Assembly (NCBI GenBank): GCA_903869075.1
Contig: CAIPXZ010000537.1
Span: forward strand, 1-42,381
Length of the DNA stretch: 42,381 nucleotides
Direction of reading: 5' to 3'
From: an uncultured Myxococcales bacterium
GTDB taxonomy: Bacteria; Myxococcota_A; UBA9042
The notes below the pieces were generated by a model. It searched no databases. It was not told where the DNA came from and saw only the letters and a list, made by a program, of their open reading frames with translations. The position numbers were made by a program, and so were the translations under genes. This document shows, in pieces, positions 30,281-42,381 of this stretch (position 1 is the stretch's first letter; every line of letters begins with the position of its first letter).

Positions 30281-31840
30281 GTGTCCGCGCAAGCCCGCAT
30301 CCTCGTCGTCGCCAATGGTCCGGAGCTGCTGCAGTCGCTGGCGGCGGTGACGACACCGCTGGGCCACCTGCTGATGCACGCGCAGACCGCCGATGAGCTG
30401 GCGCAACGCCTGGGCGAGCTGCGGCCAGAGCTGTTGGTGATCGACGCCGACGCGCCGCTGGCGCGCGAGGTGGAGAAGCTCTCGGACGTGCTGAGCCGCA
30501 TCCGCGGCGATGGCACGCGACCGCAGCTTGTGCTGATCGCCCGCGCCGACGACACGCTGCGCGAGACGCTGTGCATCGCCACCCGCGCCGATGACGTGCT
30601 GGACAAGCCGGTTGACGCCCTGGAGCTGCAGGTCTGCGTGCGGACGGCCGTGCGCGTACACCGCTCGAGCGCACAGGCGATGCGCGACCGCGACATCCTG
30701 AACGCGCTGTTCGAGCTCTCGACCTTTTCCAAGGCCTACGCCTCGACCGATGAGGTGCTGGAAGCGCTGGCGCGGCGCGTGTCCGAGTGGATGGGCATGG
30801 CGCACGTCGTGGTGACGCTGGGTACAGCGAGCCAGCCGCGGGCGGTGGCGGAAGTGCACCGGCTGGCGGGCGGCCGCGGCAGCTCGGTTGTCGATCGGCG
30901 CCACGCCGAACTGTGCAACCGTGGGGAAATGCTGGTCATTGAGGAATCCGAAGGGGTGCTGGCGGGCGAGCATCCGGCGACGCTGCCGTACGTCGGCTTG
31001 CCGCTGCAGAGCCAGGACGGCGAGATCCTGGGCGCGCTGCACGCCTGGGGCCACGAAGCGCAGGCGTCCATGAACCACCGCGTCGGCGCCAGCGCGCGGC
31101 TGCGCGTGCTGCGGGTGGCGGCGGAGCGCATCTCCACGGAGATCCAGCTGCACCAGACAAACCGCCGTCTGGAAGAGATGGCCGAGGCGCGCACGGCGGA
31201 CCTGACGGCGGCGCTGGAGCGGCTGCGCGGCGTAAATGCCCAGCTGCTGGAGGCGAGCCGCGACACGGTGATGCGCCTGGCGCGCGCCGCTGAATACCGC
31301 GATGGCGACACGGGTGAGCACGTCGAGCGCATGAGCAGCTACGCCCAAGTGCTGGCGCGGCAGCTGGGCATGACGGTCGAAGACCAGGCGCTGATCAAGC
31401 TGGCGGCGCCGATGCACGACGTCGGTAAAATCGGCATCCGCGATTCCGTGCTGCTGAAAGAAGGCCGGCTGACCGACGACGAATGGCAGCAGATGCGCGA
31501 GCACCCGAACATTGGCGCGCGGATCCTCGCTGGCTCGCGGTCCAAGCTGCTGCAGATGGCGGAGCAGATCGCCGCGGCGCACCACGAAAAATGGGATGGC
31601 ACCGGCTATCCGAACGCCGCAAAAGGCGAGGTGATTCCGCTGGTTGGCCGCATCGTGGCGCTCGCCGACGTGTTTGACGCGCTGACGACGCCGCGCGTGT
31701 ACAAGGACGCGTGGAGCGTGGACGACGCCGTGGCGCACATCCAGCGCGAGCGCGGCCGGCATTTTGACCCGAAGATCGTCGCGGCGTTTGAGCAGTGCCT
31801 GGACCAGCTGCTGGAAGTCCGCGCCGCGTATCTGGAATAA
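30281..31840 (+). CDS. receiver-like / GAF / HD-GYP protein (putative c-di-GMP phosphodiesterase)
   Basis: I start at the GTG at 30281, behind AGAGG; the extension to 30224 runs into the candidate promoter. The 519-residue protein begins with a receiver-like domain (ARILVVANGPEL...LLVIDADAPL...VLDKPVDALEL). The phospho-accepting Asp55 and Lys109 are present, but the acidic pair that binds Mg2+ (normally DD/DE after LVV) is replaced by Ala-Asn, so ordinary phosphorylation is doubtful. A GAF-like domain (about 140-300) and a short coiled coil follow. The HD-GYP domain has APMHDVGKIGIRDSVLLKEGRLTDDEW, EHPNIGARIL and HHEKWDGTGYP, which carry the metal-binding and GYP residues of cyclic-di-GMP hydrolases. 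The output is therefore probably lowering c-di-GMP. Monocistronic; cytosolic. Confidence 0.92.
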   Translation: MSAQARILVVANGPELLQSLAAVTTPLGHLLMHAQTADELAQRLGELRPELLVIDADAPLAREVEKLSDVLSRIRGDGTRPQLVLIARADDTLRETLCIATRADDVLDKPVDALELQVCVRTAVRVHRSSAQAMRDRDILNALFELSTFSKAYASTDEVLEALARRVSEWMGMAHVVVTLGTASQPRAVAEVHRLAGGRGSSVVDRRHAELCNRGEMLVIEESEGVLAGEHPATLPYVGLPLQSQDGEILGALHAWGHEAQASMNHRVGASARLRVLRVAAERISTEIQLHQTNRRLEEMAEARTADLTAALERLRGVNAQLLEASRDTVMRLARAAEYRDGDTGEHVERMSSYAQVLARQLGMTVEDQALIKLAAPMHDVGKIGIRDSVLLKEGRLTDDEWQQMREHPNIGARILAGSRSKLLQMAEQIAAAHHEKWDGTGYPNAAKGEVIPLVGRIVALADVFDALTTPRVYKDAWSVDDAVAHIQRERGRHFDPKIVAAFEQCLDQLLEVRAAYLE

Positions 31841-31948
31841 GCGCCCGTGCGGCAGCATCGCTGGGTCGCCAAGTGCGCCCGCTGCGCGATACGCACGGCC
31901 ACACACGGCTGGGACGCGATTGGGTTGCTTCTACGCGGGTCCTAACCG

Positions 31949-32815
31949 TCAGGCCTTGGGCTTGCGCGGCTTGGCCGTCGGTCGAAAGCCCGGCACGCCG
32001 CGCGGAATCGCCACAAGCGCCGCCTGCGCCCGCTGCCGGTCGGCCTGCCGCTGTTGCACGACGACGCTCGGCGGCCGCCGCGCGCGTTCTTCGGTCTGCG
32101 GCGCGGTGCGGTGGCGGCGGTCAAGGTCCGAGGGCAGCGTGCCGCCATCTTCAGCGATCAGCGCGCGAAAATCCGCCGGCAGCGGCGCGCGCACGGTAAA
32201 ATGCTCACCGGTCACCGGATGCTTGAGCTCCAGCGCGCGGGCGTGCAGCATCGTCCGCGGCGCCAGCTTCTTGACGATCGGCCCGCCGTAGAGGAAATCA
32301 CCGCAGATCGGCGCGCCCAGCGCCGCCAGCGTGGCGCGGACCTGGTGCTTGCGGCCCTGCTCCGGGATGACGCGGACGAGGCCAAAACGCCGACCGCGGC
32401 CGAGCACCTCGACCTCCGCCGCTGCCGTCAGCCCGCCGTCCGGCACCACCGCCATGAATTCGCCGCCGCCGATCTTGCGCGGCTTGAGCTGCAGGTCCGC
32501 GCGCTGCCACCGCACGCCCGGCACCGGCGAGGTCAGCGCCAGGTAGACCTTCAGCACACGCCGCTCGCGAAACGCCTCATTGGCCAGCCGCGCCGCCTCC
32601 TCGCTGCGGGCAAAAAGCAGCACGCCGGAGGTCTCTTTGTCCAGCCGGTGCACGAGGTGGATGCTCGCCGGATCCTCGCCCTTGGCGGCGACGTGCGCCT
32701 GCAGCCAGGTCAGCGCCGAGGCGACGTCATCGGCGCCGTGCGACAGCAGCCCGGACGGCTTGTCCAGCGCGATCAAAGCGGAGTCCTGGAACAGAATCTT
32801 GGGCTGGAGCGCCAT
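31949..32815 (-). CDS. RluA-family pseudouridine synthase
   Basis: This enzyme isomerises specific uridines in rRNA or tRNA to pseudouridine. The ATG at 32815 is preceded by AAGGA, and from there the protein is 288 residues and begins MALQPKILFQDSALIALDKPSGLLSH. The catalytic motif HLVHRLDKETSGVLLFARS (53-71, Asp59) is intact, followed by RKHQVRATLAALGAPICGDFLYGG. The C-terminal 60 residues are Arg/Gln/Pro-rich and look disordered, ending PRKPKA; such basic tails may aid RNA binding. No S4 domain is present. It converges on the HD-GYP gene across 108 bases in which I see no hairpin terminator. The exact RNA target is unknown. Confidence 0.95.
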   Translation of the reverse strand: MALQPKILFQDSALIALDKPSGLLSHGADDVASALTWLQAHVAAKGEDPASIHLVHRLDKETSGVLLFARSEEAARLANEAFRERRVLKVYLALTSPVPGVRWQRADLQLKPRKIGGGEFMAVVPDGGLTAAAEVEVLGRGRRFGLVRVIPEQGRKHQVRATLAALGAPICGDFLYGGPIVKKLAPRTMLHARALELKHPVTGEHFTVRAPLPADFRALIAEDGGTLPSDLDRRHRTAPQTEERARRPPSVVVQQRQADRQRAQAALVAIPRGVPGFRPTAKPRKPKA

Positions 32816-32872
32816 GGCCGGGTCCTTGCAGCGCCGGACGGGCTGCGGCAGGCAAGGTAGCACGCATCGGCG

Positions 32873-32920
32873 GGCGACAAAAACAACGAGGCCTGTGAAT
32901 CGGCTGACTCACAGGCCTTG
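32873..32920 (-). terminator. intrinsic terminator of the tRNA-Pro transcript
   Basis: AGGCCTGTGA and TCACAGGCCT form a perfect 10-base-pair stem (12 with flanking pairs) around a 10-base loop. On the minus strand it is followed by GTTGTTTTTGTC. It lies about 60 bases downstream of the tRNA 3' end and 58 bases before the RluA-type gene start, so it should separate the two. Confidence 0.8.
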
Positions 32921-32981
32921 GTCGATCGGATAACTGGGTGACCGGCGCGAGGCGCCCGTTGCAAAAACGGACCCGCGGCGA

Positions 32982-33058
<77 letters not shown>

Positions 33059-33159
33059 ATTTGTGCTGGCCGCAACGCGTCGGCCGGGATTCGCTGGGTT
33101 GGACGGTTGGACCGCCTTCGCCCGAGCGCGCGTGGCGGACACACCGCCAGCGGGCCGGT

Positions 33160-33188
33160 AGAATGCGTCCGGTCGGTCGGGTTGTCAA
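33160..33188 (-). promoter_or_regulatory. candidate promoter for tRNA-Pro
   Basis: A perfect TTGACA is followed, 17 bases on, by CATTCT on the minus strand. Transcription would begin about 95 bases before the mature tRNA, leaving a leader for RNase P to remove. The -35 box is the best in the window; the -10 box is weak. Confidence 0.4.
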
Positions 33189-33199
33189 GGTCTGACCGG

Positions 33200-33228
33200 T
33201 TGTCAATCGCTCGCGGCGGCGGCACACT
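33200..33228 (+). promoter_or_regulatory. candidate promoter for the M1 aminopeptidase gene
   Basis: TTGTCA and CACACT are 17 bases apart, about 18 bases before the ATG at 33247. A second TTGTCA lies 18 bases upstream, where it overlaps the divergent tRNA promoter. Weak -10 box. Confidence 0.3.
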
Positions 33229-33246
33229 CGCGACCTGGAGGTCTGG

Positions 33247-35778
<2,532 letters not shown>

Positions 35779-35817
35779 ACTGGCGCGTGAACCTTGAACC
35801 AGCGCGAGCGTACCGGC

Positions 35818-36348
35818 ATGAATTTTCAAAGAGCGCGGTGGATCGCGGCAACCGGCGTGGTGCTGGCGGCGCTCGTCGCGGCGCTGGCCTTGCGGTCGCC
35901 GGCGCACGAGGCCAGCGGCAAGGAAGGCGAGGTCGTGGCGGATTTTGAACTGCCGCGCATCACCGCGGCAGGCGTCGAGCTGGCGACAGTGGACGGCCCG
36001 GCGAACCACCGCGGCAAGCCGTTCCTGCTGCACTATTGGGCGCCGAGCTGCGGGCCGTGCCGCGCCGAGCTGCCGCTGTGGCAGGCGCTGGCGACGCAAA
36101 GCGGCGCGAATTTCACGGTGCTGACTGTCGCGGGCGATGACGCGGCGGACGTCACCGGCTACCTCGCGGCGCAGCACATGACGCTGCCGGTGGTGTGGGA
36201 TGACAGCGGCGCGGGCCACCGTGCGCTCAACGTCTGGGGCATCCCGCACACGTTTGCCATCAGCCGCGCGGGCGTGATCGTCCGCGACCTCGAGGGCGCG
36301 CAATCGGCGGCGACGCTGCAAGCCGCGCTGGCGGCAGCGAGCCGCTAG
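35818..36348 (+). CDS. TlpA/ResA-like thioredoxin-fold protein
   Basis: From the ATG at 35818 the protein is 176 residues. A single N-terminal hydrophobic helix (ARWIAATGVVLAALVAALAL) would anchor it to or export it across the inner membrane. The thioredoxin domain has WAPSCGPCRAELPL with redox Cys78 and Cys81, and the cis-Pro in WGIPHTFAISRAGVIV. This pattern (PxxCGPC followed by RAELP) is that of TlpA/ResA disulfide reductases used in cytochrome c maturation or for reducing exported proteins. No cytochrome biogenesis gene is near. It follows the aminopeptidase gene by 39 bases and may be co-transcribed. No strong ribosome site is visible. It converges on the NuiA-like gene with a 6-base gap. 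Confidence 0.92.
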   Translation: MNFQRARWIAATGVVLAALVAALALRSPAHEASGKEGEVVADFELPRITAAGVELATVDGPANHRGKPFLLHYWAPSCGPCRAELPLWQALATQSGANFTVLTVAGDDAADVTGYLAAQHMTLPVVWDDSGAGHRALNVWGIPHTFAISRAGVIVRDLEGAQSAATLQAALAAASR

Positions 36349-36354
36349 CCGCGG

Positions 36355-36972
36355 TCACGTCTCGATCGCCACCGTCGCCACAACGATCAGGTCACCCTCC
36401 ACAGTGGTGCCGACGATGAACACGTCGATGTCCGGCGACAACCCCCACGGCGTCTTGGGCCCGACCCGATAGACGTGCAGGTAGCTGAGCTGCGACGTCA
36501 GGATTTTCTTGAGCTTTTGGAATTGCGGCGCGCGCGCCTTCTCAAAATCCCCCCACCAATCCTGCGGCTCCACGTAGGGCTGCAGCAGCTTCGTCAGCGT
36601 CAGCGACTCCACCGCGCGCTGCGCCAGCGGCAGCGTCTGCGGCCGCTGCACGTAGATCGGCGCGACCTTCGCCTTGATGTTCCAGGCCGTCACGTGCGGC
36701 GTACCGGCACCCGGCAGGACAAAGACCTGCAGCGGGTAGTCGGACTCGCTCGTGTAGAGCAACCCCGACGCGGCGGCGGCAAGCTCCGCCTGCACCGTCG
36801 CTGTCGGCGCGCGGTGCGCCACTGTGGTGGCAGTCAGCGCCGGCAGGGCGACGGCAAACGACGGCGCGGCGTCCACAGCGGCAGCATCGGTCGCGCCAGC
36901 ATCGGCCGCCGGATACGCGGTTGTGGTACAGGCCGCCAGCAGCGCCGGCAGCAGCAAAAAGAAGCGGGACAT
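36355..36972 (-). CDS. nuclease A inhibitor (NuiA)-like lipoprotein
   Basis: A GGAGGTGCCC site precedes the ATG at 36972. The 205-residue product has a lipobox LLAAC (Cys15) and an Ala/Asp-rich linker to about residue 50. The rest follows the NuiA family: a helix leading to GLLYTSESDYPLQVFVLPG (70-88), KLLQPYVEPQDWWGDFEKARAPQFQKLKKILTSQLSYLHVYRVG (128-171) and IDVFIVGTTVEGDLIVVATVAIET (182-205). In cyanobacterial NuiA, which blocks the non-specific nuclease NucA, a Glu in the SESDYP-like loop and the C-terminal Thr contact the active site. Here Glu76 and a final Thr205 are both present. The lipid anchor, which cyanobacterial NuiA lacks, would place this one on an envelope membrane. The next gene on the same strand is a Kazal-type inhibitor. 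Confidence 0.8.
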   Translation of the reverse strand: MSRFFLLLPALLAACTTTAYPAADAGATDAAAVDAAPSFAVALPALTATTVAHRAPTATVQAELAAAASGLLYTSESDYPLQVFVLPGAGTPHVTAWNIKAKVAPIYVQRPQTLPLAQRAVESLTLTKLLQPYVEPQDWWGDFEKARAPQFQKLKKILTSQLSYLHVYRVGPKTPWGLSPDIDVFIVGTTVEGDLIVVATVAIET

Positions 36973-37052
36973 GGGCACCTCCAGACGCGCAAACGGGCGC
37001 GCACAGAGGTATTCGGGCGGGCGGGGATTTTGCCGCGGCAAGAAGCGCCGAA

Positions 37053-37931
37053 TTATTTGCCGCCGACGCATTTTTGCCCGGGCGTCAGGCACTGCCCGCC
37101 CGCCGACGCGCAGTCGACGCACGTGTAGCCGCTGGCGCATGCGGGCGCGCAGCCGGTGCCGAGGCACGGCGCGGCATACGCGGCGATGGCCTTGCCGGCT
37201 TGCTGGGCGGTGCAGGCGCTGTCGTAGCTGTGGCCGTCGCAGCCGCAGATGGGCGAAAATTGGCCAGCACAATCGATGGGTTTGGGCTGGCATTTGCCGA
37301 GCGTGAAGCCGCAGCCGGTGTTGTCGCACCAGGTCGTGGCGCTGCAGTCGGCTTGGGTGGCGCAGGCGGTGGCCGCGACGGCGATGTCCGCTGGCACGTC
37401 GGGCGCGACTTCGCCGCCGGTGTCGCCGCTGTCGGCGGGCGCATCGCTGGTGTCCGTGGCGTCGGTCGGCGTGGCGCAGATGCTGGTGCGGGCCGGGTCG
37501 ACGTCGGGCGCGTCGGTGCACACGCCATTGGATCCCCACATATTTTCGAGGCAGCCGGTCGCAAAGCCGTTGTCGGTCGACCAGCGGTAGCCGATGAGCA
37601 CGCCGCTGGCGTTGAACCACCAGGTCTCGCCGACGTAGCCGCTGCGGCCGTACACGAGCGTGCCGCCGTCGCTGCACGGAACTTCGCCTGCTGACAATGG
37701 AAAATCATAGCAATAGGTCTGCGCCGCGGTCTTGGCTTGGGCAATCGTCGTCGTCAGCGGCACCTTGGTCAGCGCCACCAGCGGGTGGCTGCACGGCGGT
37801 ACGTCCAGCAGCGCCACGTCCTGGTCGTCCAGCGCTTCCACCACAGCGGCGTCATCGGTCGCCGTCGCCTGCGCACCGCAGCCCAGCAGCGCCAGCGCCA
37901 CGCCCATCGTCCCCAGCCATCGCCGCGCCAT
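37053..37931 (-). CDS. Cys-rich lipoprotein with Kazal-type protease-inhibitor domain
   Basis: I take the ATG at 37931, which has GGAGGTGGCG before it and gives MARRWLGTMGVALALLGC, with lipobox LLGC (Cys18). The 292-residue protein has an N-terminal domain with YGRSGYVGETWWFNASGVLIGYRW and paired Cys, an Asp/Thr/Ala-rich linker (about 145-190), then a Cys-rich region. Within it, CQPKPIDCAGQFSPICGCDGHSYDSACTAQQAGKAIAAYAAPC is a bacterial Kazal-like domain (CGCDGxxY...C pattern). A final Cys-rich segment (CAPACASGYTCVDCASAGGQCLTPGQKC) resembles a second small disulfide module. Kazal domains usually bind the active site of serine proteases; no target is evident. It lies 80 bases upstream of the NuiA-like gene on the same strand and may share its transcript. 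Confidence 0.82.
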   Translation of the reverse strand: MARRWLGTMGVALALLGCGAQATATDDAAVVEALDDQDVALLDVPPCSHPLVALTKVPLTTTIAQAKTAAQTYCYDFPLSAGEVPCSDGGTLVYGRSGYVGETWWFNASGVLIGYRWSTDNGFATGCLENMWGSNGVCTDAPDVDPARTSICATPTDATDTSDAPADSGDTGGEVAPDVPADIAVAATACATQADCSATTWCDNTGCGFTLGKCQPKPIDCAGQFSPICGCDGHSYDSACTAQQAGKAIAAYAAPCLGTGCAPACASGYTCVDCASAGGQCLTPGQKCVGGK

Positions 37932-38080
37932 CGCCACCTCCGCTGCGCAACTCTCGGGCCAGCGGCGGCAAAAGTCACGGGGCAATCGCCGCCTGCGCCG
38001 CAATCGCTTGCCACGCCGCGGGGTGCGCGCCATCATCCGCGGCGTCCCCCATTGCACAACCACCCGCTACCGGAGCGACC

Positions 38081-38839
38081 ATGAGCCACATTTTGGGCAA
38101 ATTTTGTTGGTACGAGCTGAACACAACCGACCTCGCCGCCGCCATCCGTTTCTACGGCCCCGTGGCCGGCTGGACCTTTGACGGCGCCACCGATGGCCCG
38201 CACGCCTACCCGCACATCCGCAACGGCGAAGGCCATGTGGGCGGCGTGACGCTGCTGCAGGAACAGGCCAAGGCCATGGGCGCGCCGCCGCACTGGCTGG
38301 GCTACATCGAGGTGGCGAACACCGACGCGACGCTGGCCAAGCTGCAAGCCTTGGGCGGCACGCTGTATTTTGGCCCGATGGACCTGCCCGGCACCGGGCG
38401 TTTCGCCGTCGTCGCCGATCCGCAGGGCGCGGCGTTCGCGCTGTACCAGCCAGAAAAGCAGGAGCCGGCGCGCGATCCCAAGCAGCCCGGCGAATTCAAC
38501 TGGCACGAGCTGGCTTGCAACGATCCGGTGGCGGCTTTTGCCTTTTATTCCGAGCTGTTCGGCTGGGAGACGAAGGTCGAGATGGACATGGGGCCGATGG
38601 GCATCTACCGGGTCTTTGGCCTGGGCGACCAGCAGATGGGCGGCATCTTCAAGCGGCCGCCGCAGATGCCGGTGTCGGCGTGGCTGTACTACATCATGGT
38701 GGCGGACGTGGACGCGGCGCTGCAGCGCGCGACGGACGGCGGCGCCAAGCTGCTCAACGGGCCGATGCCGGTGCCGGGCGGCGGGCGCATCGTGCAGCTG
38801 CTGGATCCGCAGGGCACGATGTTCGCGATCGTCGGCTAG
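38081..38839 (+). CDS. two-domain VOC (glyoxalase-like) protein
   Basis: From the ATG at 38081 (GGAG 6 bases upstream) the protein is 252 residues with two tandem vicinal-oxygen-chelate domains. The first begins FCWYELNTTDLAAAIRFYGPVAGW and ends FAVVADPQGAAFALYQP. The second begins FNWHELACNDPVAAFAFYSELFGWE and ends IVQLLDPQGTMFAIVG. The paired WYEL/WHEL starts and the two DPQGxxFA ends show internal duplication. Members bind a metal ion and act in glyoxalase, ring-cleavage or resistance reactions; this two-domain type is usually annotated only as VOC family protein and no substrate is predicted. It is a stand-alone gene between the divergent Kazal gene and convergent rpoC. Confidence 0.92.
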   Translation: MSHILGKFCWYELNTTDLAAAIRFYGPVAGWTFDGATDGPHAYPHIRNGEGHVGGVTLLQEQAKAMGAPPHWLGYIEVANTDATLAKLQALGGTLYFGPMDLPGTGRFAVVADPQGAAFALYQPEKQEPARDPKQPGEFNWHELACNDPVAAFAFYSELFGWETKVEMDMGPMGIYRVFGLGDQQMGGIFKRPPQMPVSAWLYYIMVADVDAALQRATDGGAKLLNGPMPVPGGGRIVQLLDPQGTMFAIVG

Positions 38840-38865
38840 CCGCAACCGCCAGGACCGCAAAAACC

Positions 38866-38903
38866 AGAACGGCCGCCTCCACTTGCGCGGGGGCGGCCGT
38901 TCT
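38866..38903 (-). terminator. intrinsic terminator of the rpoC operon (possibly bidirectional)
   Basis: AGAACGGCCGCC and GGCGGCCGTTCT pair as a 12-base-pair stem with a 14-base loop. On the minus strand it is followed by GGTTTTTGCGG, fitting the end of the rpoC transcript 24 bases earlier. On the plus strand, after the VOC gene, only TACTTTC follows, so termination there would be weaker. Confidence 0.8.
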
Positions 38904-38926
38904 ACTTTCAGACACCGATCGCGGCT

Positions 38927-42381
<3,455 letters not shown>

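Overview
The window is very GC-rich and reads as a chromosomal segment of a myxobacterium-like (Myxococcota / deltaproteobacterial-grade) organism. I infer this from a soluble Ser/Thr kinase with a large TPR tail, a CHASE2 adenylate cyclase, a Gly-rich lipoprotein with an AgmX/PglI-type C-terminus, a giant lipoprotein of MopE-type Cys/Asp repeats, a Kazal-domain lipoprotein and a fibrinogen-like secreted protein, all among ordinary housekeeping genes. I see no insertion sequence, phage gene, integrase or CRISPR array, and the base composition looks uniform.

Layout. (1) 1-1662: the 3' part of a plus-strand radical-SAM/DUF483-like gene. (2) 10833-1666, minus strand: a tightly packed seven-gene run of ketopantoate-reductase-like protein, XdhC, a DUF309-MobA fusion, GNAT acetyltransferase, a lipoprotein, a TMTC-like membrane protein and alaS. 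The first three share 4-base start/stop overlaps and point to molybdenum-hydroxylase cofactor maturation. (3) 10936-13524, plus: a TerC-family membrane protein, then a secreted fibrinogen-like-domain protein. (4) 13622-20468, plus: a signalling operon of Ser/Thr kinase, CHASE2-adenylate cyclase and a FecR/AgmX-like lipoprotein. (5) 20510-22983, plus: phosphopentomutase, an unknown small protein and a SpoU rRNA methyltransferase. (6) 30075-22989, minus: the MopE-repeat lipoprotein, an RluA-fold protein with an altered catalytic motif, and a nuoB that stands outside any nuo cluster. (7) 30281-33058: an HD-GYP response-regulator-like protein (plus), a conventional RluA-type pseudouridine synthase (minus) and a tRNA-Pro(CGG) with its own terminator (minus). 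(8) 33247-38839: an exported M1 aminopeptidase with a HEAT tail and a TlpA-like thioredoxin (plus), two minus-strand lipoproteins resembling a nuclease inhibitor (NuiA) and a Kazal protease inhibitor, and a two-domain VOC protein (plus). (9) 38866-42381, minus: an intrinsic terminator and rpoC, which runs off the window edge.

Genes with linked functions are mainly the kinase/cyclase/lipoprotein operon, the molybdenum-cofactor genes and the pair of envelope inhibitor lipoproteins. Start codons were chosen from Shine-Dalgarno sequences, signal peptides and overlaps, so many differ from the longest ORF in the track. Domain names come from motif recognition by eye; no database search was run. The most promising candidates for something new are the adjacent NuiA-like and Kazal lipoproteins, the DUF309-MobA fusion beside xdhC, and the RluA-like protein that lacks the usual HRLD residues.
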